Notes under the pieces: model-generated | The model's database searches: none | What the model saw: the letters and a program-made list of their open reading frames with translations, nothing else | What the model was told of the DNA's origin: nothing | Made by a program: the position numbers and the translations under genes | DNA from: Streptomyces himalayensis subsp. himalayensis | GTDB taxonomy: Bacteria > Actinomycetota > Actinomycetes > Streptomycetales > Streptomycetaceae | Length of the DNA stretch: 64,000 nucleotides | Reading direction: 5' to 3' | NCBI RefSeq assembly: GCF_013778455.1 | Contig: NZ_JACEHE010000017.1 | Span: 62,001 to 126,000, forward strand | In this document: piece after piece, positions 58,045-64,000 of the stretch | Numbering within the stretch: position 1 is the stretch's first letter | Layout of the letters: every line of letters starts with the position of its first letter

Positions 58045-60144
58045 GTGCCCTCTGCCGGACTCGCCCCCCGCCGCATCGTGCAGCTCTCCGCGCTGTTCGC
58101 GATGTTCGCGCTCTTCGCAGCGCAGCTAGTCGGCGCACTGCTGCCGAACGTCCCGGTGTTCGTCGCCGCCTCAGCCGCGGGGCTCGCACTCGACACGTAT
58201 CTGCAGCACAGGCAGCCGGGGCTGCTCTCGCTCCTCGGCAAGGTCCGCTTCGACGTCACCGTGCGTCAGCTCCTCCGCGACATGCTGATCGTGGTGGGCC
58301 TGCTGCGCATCGACGGCATCAATCCGCTACGTGAGCAGGCTCCCCTCACCATCGCGCTGCTCTGCGTCTATCTGCTGCACTTCGCCTGCCAGGCGGTCGC
58401 CGTGCTGGTGCGCCGCACGCGCACGCTGCCGATCGTCACCCGGAACATCGACGCCTCGGCGCTGCAGCTGACCGCCGCCCCGCCGCGCATCCTGGCCCGC
58501 CGCGCGAGCCACCGTCTCCTCGTCTTCTCCATCCCCGCGACCGCCGGCCTGCTGATCACCGCGGGCACCACGGCCGCGTACTGGGGCGGCATCGGCCTCG
58601 GCATCTCGATCGCGCTGATGCTCCTCGGCACGCTCCACCTCGCCACCTGGCTGCTCCCGAAGAAGCGGGCGAAGAGCGAGCAGAAGGTCATGGAGTGGCT
58701 GGACGAGTGGCTGGCCGACTACCAGCCGACGGTCGCCATGTACTTCTCGGGCGGCACGTCCTCGGCGTACCAGGCCAACATGTGGCTCTCCACGCTCGCC
58801 CAGCTCGACGCCAAGCCGCTGATCGTGCTGCGCGAGCGGTTCATGGTGCAGAAGATCGACGCCACCGACGTGCCGATCATCTGCTTCCCGAAGGTCGCGA
58901 CGATGTTCTCGCTGGAGAACTCGACGCTGAAGATGATGCTGCACCCGGCCAACTCCGGTAAGACCTCGCAGGTGCTGCGCATCCCCACCATCAAGCACGC
59001 GTTCATCAACCACGGCGAGAGCGACAAGCTGTCCTCCTGCAACCCGTACGCGAAGGCGTACGACGAGGTGTGGGTCGCGGGCCCCGCCGCCCGCGAGCGG
59101 TATGCGCTGGCCGAGGTCGGCGTCGAGGACAAGGACATCGTGGAGGTCGGCCGCCCGCAGCTCGCGCCGATCCGCCCGTACGCGGGCCCGCCCACCGGTG
59201 AGTACACGACCGTGCTGTACGCCCCCACGTGGGAGGGCTGGGACGGCAACCCGGGCAACACCTCGGTGGTCCTCGCCGGCGAGAACATCGTCCGGCAGCT
59301 CCTGGCCGACGACGGTGTGCGCCTGCTCTACAAGCCGCACCCGATGACCGGCTCCGTCGACCCGCGAGCGGGCGCCGCCAACGAGCGGATCATGGCGATG
59401 ATCCGTGAGGCGAACGCCAAGCGGTCCGGTGACCGCCCCGGACCGGAGGCCGCGGCCGAGCTGGCCCGCCGCACGGTCGAGCTCGACAAGCTGACCTCCA
59501 CCGCCTTCCGCGACAGCGCCGACGAAATGGAGCGCATGCTGCTCCAGGGCGCCCCGCAGGGCGACCGCGACGCCGCCATCGCCAAGGCGACGTCGGCCTG
59601 GGAGACCGCGTACTGGTCGTCGTTCCCGGAGTGGGAGCACCAGATCATCACCGACGCCCGGCCGGCCATCTTCGCCTGCTTCAACCAGGCGGACCTGCTG
59701 ATCAGCGACGTCTCCAGCGTGGTCTCGGACTGGCTGTCCAGCGAGAAGCCGTACGCCGTCGCCAACACCTCCGGTATGCCGGAGGCCGCGTTCCGGGCGG
59801 GCTTCCCGACGGTGCGGGCCGCGACGATCCTCGCCCCCGATGCGGACGGCATCCCGTCGCTTCTGGAGTCCGTGCGGGCCCCCGAGAAGGACCGCTTCAC
59901 GGAGGCGCGCACGGAGCTCAAGCAGCATCTGCTCGGCCCCTCGGACCCACCGTCCCTGGTCCGCTTCGACGAGGCCGCGCGTACCCTGTGCGCCAAGGCC
60001 GACGAGCGGCGCGACCGGATGGCCACACGCCTCGCCGCGGAGATCCCCTCCCCCCGCGGCGCGGCCGATGCCGAGGACTTCGAGACGGATGCGAACGGCG
60101 CGGAGGACTCCGTCAACGGCGCCGAGGATTCCGTCAACGCCTAG
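58045..60144 (+). CDS. CDP-glycerol glycerophosphotransferase family protein
   Basis: A 699-aa protein that would transfer or polymerise glycerol-phosphate-type units of a teichoic-acid-like wall polymer. The first 215 residues hold about five membrane helices, unusual for TagB/TagF, which are peripheral. The C-terminal part is GT-B-like: INHGESDKLSSCNPYAKAYD, VLYAPTWEGWDGNPGN, LLYKPHPMTG (HP motif) and DLLISDVSSVVSDWL. These are the family's substrate-binding motifs. GTG 58045. A Tat-exported TagC-like gene follows in the same direction. Both are a plus-strand pair within a minus-strand region. Confidence 0.9.
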   Translation: MPSAGLAPRRIVQLSALFAMFALFAAQLVGALLPNVPVFVAASAAGLALDTYLQHRQPGLLSLLGKVRFDVTVRQLLRDMLIVVGLLRIDGINPLREQAPLTIALLCVYLLHFACQAVAVLVRRTRTLPIVTRNIDASALQLTAAPPRILARRASHRLLVFSIPATAGLLITAGTTAAYWGGIGLGISIALMLLGTLHLATWLLPKKRAKSEQKVMEWLDEWLADYQPTVAMYFSGGTSSAYQANMWLSTLAQLDAKPLIVLRERFMVQKIDATDVPIICFPKVATMFSLENSTLKMMLHPANSGKTSQVLRIPTIKHAFINHGESDKLSSCNPYAKAYDEVWVAGPAARERYALAEVGVEDKDIVEVGRPQLAPIRPYAGPPTGEYTTVLYAPTWEGWDGNPGNTSVVLAGENIVRQLLADDGVRLLYKPHPMTGSVDPRAGAANERIMAMIREANAKRSGDRPGPEAAAELARRTVELDKLTSTAFRDSADEMERMLLQGAPQGDRDAAIAKATSAWETAYWSSFPEWEHQIITDARPAIFACFNQADLLISDVSSVVSDWLSSEKPYAVANTSGMPEAAFRAGFPTVRAATILAPDADGIPSLLESVRAPEKDRFTEARTELKQHLLGPSDPPSLVRFDEAARTLCAKADERRDRMATRLAAEIPSPRGAADAEDFETDANGAEDSVNGAEDSVNA
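60094..60135 (+). repeat. 21-bp duplication near the 3' end of the transferase gene
   Basis: Two 21-bp units, 60094-60114 and 60115-60135, with two synonymous differences, encode NGAEDSV twice just before the final two codons and stop. Confidence 0.88.
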
Positions 60145-60161
60145 GCGGTCACAGCCGATTG

Positions 60162-60189
60162 GGGCCCCGGGAGCACTCTCCCGGGGCCC
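60162..60189 (+). terminator. Hairpin terminator after the transferase gene
   Basis: GGGCCCCGGGA and TCCCGGGGCCC pair over 11 bp around GCACTC, 17 bp after the stop codon. There is no long U-run, as usual in Streptomyces. Confidence 0.8.
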
Positions 60190-60239
60190 TTCGCATAGGG
60201 TCACGCCTGATCTTGCACTGCCGCCACAGGAGGGACCCC

Positions 60240-61220
60240 ATGACACACGAGCCGCGCATATCCCTGAGCCGACGAGGGCTGCTGCGCGCGGGCACCGGGC
60301 TCGGCGTGGCCGCGCTCGGCCTCGGATTCGGCGCGGGGGCCGCATCCGCCGCCGTCCCCACGTCGCAGCGCTTCGACCTGACGCAGCCGTCGTACGACCT
60401 GTTCCGCGGGAGGTCGCTGCACGACGTGACCGTGCAGCAGGGCTTCGCGTACGACAACGTCAACCGGCGGCTGTTCGTGGCGCAGCGGCGCGACGGCACC
60501 GCCGAGACCGCGGGCGATCTGTGCATCACGCAGCTCGACTTCGAGGGCAACTACCTCGGCTACATGCATCTGACGGGCTTCGGCCACGGCGTCGCCTTCG
60601 GCGCGCAGGGCGTCGGTACGTCGACGTATCTGTGGACCGAGGTGGAGGCGAACGCGAACGGCTACGGCAAGAGGCTCGCCCGCTTCAAGTTCACCAGCGG
60701 CACGACGCTGTCGAACACGTCGTCCGCGCTGACGAAGTACACGCCGGTGTCGACGGCGACCGAGCACACGTGCTCCATCGACCCCGTCAACAACCGGCTG
60801 ATCGTCCGCTACCACCTCAGCGACGGCAAGCACATCGCGGTCTACGACCTCGCAGCCGCGGCCAACGGCGACTTCAGCTCACGACTGGCCGACTTCAAGC
60901 AGCCGAGCCTGCCGACGCTGTCGTCGACGTTCCAGGGCTACGCGGCGTACGGCCAGTACCTGTACGTCCTGACCGGGACCTCGTACGACGCGAGCGGTGG
61001 CGTGGTGAACTCCGAGGTCACCAGCATCGACATGAACACCGGCACGATCAAGCAGGGCCCGGTCCTCACCAAGGCAGGCGAGTCCCTCGACTTCCGCGAG
61101 CCGGAGGGCCTGGCGATCTACCAGACGGTCGCGGGCGAGGTCCGCCTCTTCCTGGGCTTCGCCTCGGGAGCGGCGGGCGACCGCCGCTCGAACCTGTTCT
61201 ACAAGAACGCGCTGGTCTGA
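60240..61220 (+). CDS. TagC-like Tat-exported beta-propeller protein
   Basis: A 326-aa secreted protein. The twin-arginine signal is SRRGLLRAG followed by a hydrophobic stretch and GAASAA before the mature part (about 38). The mature domain has repeats such as FDLTQPSYDLFRG, HDVTVQQGFAYDNVNRRLFV and YGKRLARFKF. It matches the propeller fold shared by TagC-like and phage receptor-binding proteins, often annotated teichoic acid biosynthesis protein C. ATG 60240 has AGGAGGG upstream. Adjacent to the CDP-glycerol transferase, it may act on or bind wall polymer outside the cell; this is inference. Confidence 0.85.
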   Translation: MTHEPRISLSRRGLLRAGTGLGVAALGLGFGAGAASAAVPTSQRFDLTQPSYDLFRGRSLHDVTVQQGFAYDNVNRRLFVAQRRDGTAETAGDLCITQLDFEGNYLGYMHLTGFGHGVAFGAQGVGTSTYLWTEVEANANGYGKRLARFKFTSGTTLSNTSSALTKYTPVSTATEHTCSIDPVNNRLIVRYHLSDGKHIAVYDLAAAANGDFSSRLADFKQPSLPTLSSTFQGYAAYGQYLYVLTGTSYDASGGVVNSEVTSIDMNTGTIKQGPVLTKAGESLDFREPEGLAIYQTVAGEVRLFLGFASGAAGDRRSNLFYKNALV

Positions 61221-61260
61221 TACGAGAACGCCCTCGTCCGACACGAGAACGCCCTGGCCA
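61200..61260 (+). repeat. 21-bp triplication across the TagC-like stop
   Basis: Three consecutive units (61200-61220, 61221-61241, 61242-61260) resemble TACGAGAACGCCCTCGTCCGA. The first ends in the gene's TGA stop; the second has CGA there. The protein end YKNALV is thus echoed downstream as YENALV and HENALA. Confidence 0.85.
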
Positions 61261-61276
61261 TCGGCCAGGGCGTTCT
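61246..61276. terminator. Bidirectional terminator between the TagC-like gene and obgE
   Basis: AGAACGCCCTGGCC and GGCCAGGGCGTTCT form a perfect 14-bp stem with loop ATC, between the convergent genes. It can end transcription from both sides. Confidence 0.88.
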
Positions 61277-61302
61277 TGAAGCCCGGAACGGCCTGAGGCC
61301 GC

Positions 61303-62739
61303 CTAGAACGGCTCGAAGTCGTCGTACTCGCGCTCCGCCTCGTCCCGCTCCGCCTGCCGGTCCTTGCGCCGCTGCGCCGCGGGCCGGGGCGCCTCCAACC
61401 GGTGGTCCTCGCCCCGGCGGCCGAGCATCTCCGCCCCGGCCATCATCGTGGGCTCCCAGTCGAAGACGACCGCGTTGTCCTCGGGTCCGATGGCCACGCC
61501 GTCGCCCGAGCGGGCGCCCGCCTTCATCAACTCCTCCTCGACGCCGAGGCGGTTCAGGCGGTCGGCGAGGTAGCCGACGGCCTCATCGTTGTTGAAGTCG
61601 GTCTGGCGCACCCAGCGTTCGGGCTTCTCGCCGCGGACGCGGTAGAGACCGTCCTCCTCCTGCACGACCGTGAAGCCCGTGTCGTCCACGGCCTTCGGGC
61701 GGATGACGATACGGGTCGCCTCCTCCTTGGGCTTCGCGGCACGCGCCTGCCCGACCAGCTCGGCGAGCGCGTACGACAGCTCCTTGAGGCCGGTGTGGGC
61801 CACCGCCGACACCTCGAAGACGCGGTAGCCGCGCTCCTCCAGATCCGGGCGGACCATCTGGGCGAGGTCCTTGCCGTCCGGTACGTCGATCTTGTTGAGG
61901 ACGACGATCCGCGGGCGGTCGTCGAGGCCGCCGTACTGCCTCAGCTCCGCCTCGATGATGTCGAGGTCGGAGACGGGGTCGCGGTCCGATTCGAGCGTGG
62001 CGGTGTCCAGGACGTGCACGAGGACGCTGCAGCGCTCCACGTGCCGCAGGAACTCCAGTCCCAGGCCCCTGCCCTCGCTGGCGCCCGGAATCAGACCGGG
62101 CACGTCCGCGATGGTGTAGACCGTCTCGCCCGCCGTCACCACACCCAGGTTCGGAACGAGCGTCGTGAAGGGGTAGTCGGCGATCTTCGGCTTGGCGGCC
62201 GAGAGGACGGAGATCAGGGACGACTTGCCCGCGCTCGGGTAGCCGACGAGCGCCACGTCAGCGACCGTCTTCAGCTCCAGGACGATGTCCTGCAGATCGC
62301 CCGGCTCGCCGAGCAGCGCAAAGCCGGGCGCCTTGCGGCGGGCGGAGGCCAGCGCCGCGTTGCCGAGCCCGCCGCGGCCGCCCTGGGCTGCGACGTACGA
62401 CGTGCCGTGGCCGACCAGGTCGGCGAGGACGTTGCCCTGCTTGTCGAGCACGACCGTGCCGTCCGGCACGGGCAGGATGAGGTCCTGGCCGTCCTTGCCG
62501 GACCGGTTGCCGCCCTCGCCGGGCTTGCCGTTGGTGGCCTTGCGGTGCGGGCTGTGGTGGTAGTCGAGGAGCGTCGTCACGGACTGGTCGACGACGAGGA
62601 TCACGTCACCGCCGCGCCCGCCGTTGCCCCCGTCGGGGCCGCCGAGAGGCTTGAACTTCTCACGGTGGACGGAGGCACAGCCGTGACCTCCGTTACCCGC
62701 GGCGACATGCAGCTCGACGCGGTCCACGAAGGTGGTCAT
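61303..62739 (-). CDS. obgE: GTPase ObgE/CgtA
   Basis: A ribosome-assembly GTPase of 478 aa, linked to differentiation in Streptomyces. The N-terminal Obg domain (1-155) is glycine-rich (GGPDGGNGGRGGDVI). The GTPase motifs are GYPSAGKSSL (G1, about 166-175), DVPGLIPGA (G3) and NKIDVPD (G4). The C-terminal OCT domain (about 340-425) follows, then a charged tail. ATG 62739 has GGAGGC upstream. It follows rplU-rpmA on the same strand, separated by about 160 bp with a strong hairpin. Confidence 0.97.
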   Translation of the reverse strand: MTTFVDRVELHVAAGNGGHGCASVHREKFKPLGGPDGGNGGRGGDVILVVDQSVTTLLDYHHSPHRKATNGKPGEGGNRSGKDGQDLILPVPDGTVVLDKQGNVLADLVGHGTSYVAAQGGRGGLGNAALASARRKAPGFALLGEPGDLQDIVLELKTVADVALVGYPSAGKSSLISVLSAAKPKIADYPFTTLVPNLGVVTAGETVYTIADVPGLIPGASEGRGLGLEFLRHVERCSVLVHVLDTATLESDRDPVSDLDIIEAELRQYGGLDDRPRIVVLNKIDVPDGKDLAQMVRPDLEERGYRVFEVSAVAHTGLKELSYALAELVGQARAAKPKEEATRIVIRPKAVDDTGFTVVQEEDGLYRVRGEKPERWVRQTDFNNDEAVGYLADRLNRLGVEEELMKAGARSGDGVAIGPEDNAVVFDWEPTMMAGAEMLGRRGEDHRLEAPRPAAQRRKDRQAERDEAEREYDDFEPF

Positions 62740-62817
62740 GGGATGTGCCTCCAGTTACGACTGTGGTTACGCACAGTCACGTACGTACGGGAACTGTCTT
62801 ACGTCTCAACACGCGAA

Positions 62818-62867
62818 AGGCGGACCCGCTTCCCGTACGGAGTCCGTACGGGAAGTGAGGTCCGCCT
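62818..62867 (-). terminator. Large hairpin between rpmA and obgE
   Basis: Inner arms CTTCCCGTACGG and CCGTACGGGAAG pair perfectly (12 bp, loop AGT) and outer AGGCGGAC pairs with GTCCGCCT. It lies 32 bp after the rpmA stop and 79 bp before obgE. It may be a partial terminator or a processing signal that sets obgE levels below those of the ribosomal proteins. Confidence 0.75.
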
Positions 62868-62898
62868 CGCGAAAGAACCGTTCTTCGGGTGCCTGAGG

Positions 62899-63153
62899 TC
62901 AGGCGACCGGAACGATGTTCACGACCTTGCGGCCACGGTGGGTACCGAACTCCACCGCACCGGCCTGCAGCGCGAACAGCGTGTCGTCGCCGCCGCGGCC
63001 GACGCCATCGCCCGGGTGGAAGTGGGTGCCGCGCTGGCGGACCAGGATCTCACCGGCGTTGACGACCTGACCGCCGAAGCGCTTCACGCCGAGCCGCTGA
63101 GCATTCGAGTCGCGACCGTTCCGAGTGGACGATGCGCCCTTCTTGTGTGCCAT
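62899..63153 (-). CDS. rpmA: 50S ribosomal protein L27
   Basis: An 84-aa basic protein near the peptidyl transferase centre, with the conserved start AHKKGASSTRNGRDSNAQRL and GGQVVNAGEILVRQRGTHFH. Complete length. It follows rplU by 14 bp, the universal L21-L27 order, and precedes obgE. No N-terminal extension of the kind cleaved in Firmicutes is present. Confidence 0.97.
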   Translation of the reverse strand: MAHKKGASSTRNGRDSNAQRLGVKRFGGQVVNAGEILVRQRGTHFHPGDGVGRGGDDTLFALQAGAVEFGTHRGRKVVNIVPVA

Positions 63154-63167
63154 CTCTCCTCAGTCCC

Positions 63168-63488
63168 TTACTTCGCAGCCGTGGGGATCTCAGTGACCTT
63201 GATCGCCGTGTACTGCTGGCGGTGGCCCTGACGACGGCGGTAGCCGGTCTTGTTCTTGTAGCGCAGGATGTCGATCTTCGCGCCCTTGGTGTGGTCCACG
63301 ACCTCGGCCTGGACCTTGATACCGGCCAGCACCCACGGGTCGCTGGTCACGGTGTCGCCGTCGACGAGCAGCAGGGTAGAGAGCTCTACCGTGTCGCCGG
63401 CCTTGGCGGTGGAAATCTTGTCAACCTCAACGATGTCGCCGACAGCAACCTTGTGCTGCCGACCACCGCTGCGCACGATGGCGTACAC
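63168..63488 (-). CDS. rplU: 50S ribosomal protein L21
   Basis: A 23S rRNA-binding protein, 106 aa, with YAIVRSGGRQHKVAVGDIVE at the start and KNKTGYRRRQGHRQQYTAIK near the end. I take GTG 63488 (VYAIV) as the start, preceded by GAGAGAGATGCGC; an ATG two codons earlier is possible. It heads the rplU-rpmA-obgE run. The 245 bp upstream contain three GGATTCC direct repeats (about 63550-63600) and presumably the operon promoter. Confidence 0.96.
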   Translation of the reverse strand: MYAIVRSGGRQHKVAVGDIVEVDKISTAKAGDTVELSTLLLVDGDTVTSDPWVLAGIKVQAEVVDHTKGAKIDILRYKNKTGYRRRQGHRQQYTAIKVTEIPTAAK

Positions 63489-63733
63489 GCGCATCTCTCT
63501 CTCGCTCGGAACGGGACCCCCGCAGTCCAGCCGCCCGCACGGACAGCCTCTCCCTGGATCTCGGAATCCGCGGCAGAGCCTTGGAATCCCTGGAATCCGG
63601 GAGGAAAGGGTTTACAGGGGTGGGGCGCATCAGTGGACACGCCGACGGTCAAGGTTACGGGGCCCGAAGTGAGGGGTCAAACCGGGCCCTCCCCGGGCCC
63701 GCCCCATGCCTCACGTCGTGCCCCGTACCCGCC

Positions 63734-64000
63734 TCAGGTCGTCGGCTTCTCGCCGTCCTGAGGCAGCGGCTTGACGCCCTTGCACAGGTCGGTCGCATCG
63801 GCCGTGCCCGGCCAGGCGACCGTCCGCACACGGTCGAAGTGGGCGCGGTACGTGTCGTGCACCGAGTCGTCGTCGACCTTGACGATCGTCTCGTCGTTCT
63901 CGCGCAGCGCGGGTCCCGTGTAGTTGCCCGACCCGACGAAGCTGACCTTGTTCACCTTGCCGTCGTACATGCCTTCGACGAGCAGGTACTTCGAGTGGAT
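63734..64000 (-). CDS. Phospholipase D-like domain protein (partial)
   Basis: The C-terminal 88 residues of a gene whose start lies beyond the window. IHSKYLLVEG supplies the HxK of a phospholipase D motif, followed by VSFVGSGNYTGPALRENDE with the conserved GSGN. The family includes phosphatidyl hydrolases and nucleases. The end (LCKGVKPLPQDGEKPTT) is hydrophilic, which fits a secreted enzyme. Same strand as rplU, 245 bp upstream. Confidence 0.85.
   Translation of the reverse strand: MHSKYLLVEGMYDGKVNKVSFVGSGNYTGPALRENDETIVKVDDDSVHDTYRAHFDRVRTVAWPGTADATDLCKGVKPLPQDGEKPTT

Overview
The window reads as chromosomal DNA of a Streptomyces species or close relative. Evidence in the sequence: very high GC with strong third-position GC, many GTG and TTG starts, a hrcA-dnaJ pair behind a CIRCE operator, an actinobacterial DUF3097 gene, and a sporulation cell-wall cluster (a PdtA-like LCP protein and two proteins like SCO2583 and SCO2584). 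From memory, gene content and order match the S. coelicolor chromosome around SCO2545-SCO2597. It looks like conserved core chromosome, not a genomic island. What is unusual lies mostly in repeats and RNA signals.

Layout. 1-4.4 kb: sugar kinase, glucarate dehydratase and a divergent IclR regulator whose N-terminus is a 36-bp tandem repeat. 4.6-6.5 kb: MFS permease, then about 520 bp of small hairpin repeats. 6.5-14.7 kb (minus): adenine/adenosine deaminase, RNase Z, HIT protein, tricorn-like protease, VOC protein, RsmE and nitronate monooxygenase. 14.9-20.4 kb: dnaJ-hrcA with CIRCE, an MBL hydrolase, DUF3097 and hemW. 20.4-25.8 kb: a SpoIIE-type phosphatase with repeat insertions, a sensor-kinase remnant and a FadD-type ligase. 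26-35.7 kb: lepA, rpsT, a 190-bp inverted-repeat element, holA, YceI, comEC and comEA. 35.8-40.9 kb: DegV, a coiled-coil membrane protein, and leuS preceded by a Leu-rich leader peptide and an intrinsic terminator. 41-47 kb: a di-heme cytochrome with a NuoF-like flavoprotein, two near-identical tRNA-Ala(GGC) units, a GT87 mannosyltransferase and small zinc-ribbon proteins. 47-57.7 kb: histidine phosphatase-rsfS-LCP-nadD, small membrane proteins, an M48 protease, the SCO2583/2584-like pair, proA and proB. 58-61.2 kb (plus): CDP-glycerol transferase and a TagC-like Tat-exported protein. 61.3-64 kb (minus): obgE, rpmA, rplU and the end of a phospholipase-D-like gene.

How the genes fit together. 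Translation and ribosome biology dominate (rpsT, rplU, rpmA, obgE, lepA, leuS, rsfS, rsmE, two tRNAs). They sit beside proteostasis (dnaJ, hrcA, tricorn, M48), wall-polymer and spore-wall genes (LCP protein, SCO2583/2584-like, CDP-glycerol transferase, TagC-like), DNA uptake and replication (comEA, comEC, holA) and proline synthesis (proA, proB).

The most interesting signals are the candidate leucine attenuator in front of leuS, low-complexity insertions inside conserved proteins (GHKL domain, tricorn, IclR N-terminus), the hairpin array at 6.0-6.5 kb, the MITE-like element at 28.9 kb, short tandem duplications across stop codons, and the cytochrome/NuoF-like electron-transfer pair. Positions and translations were read by eye. 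Family calls come from recognised motifs, not from database searches.
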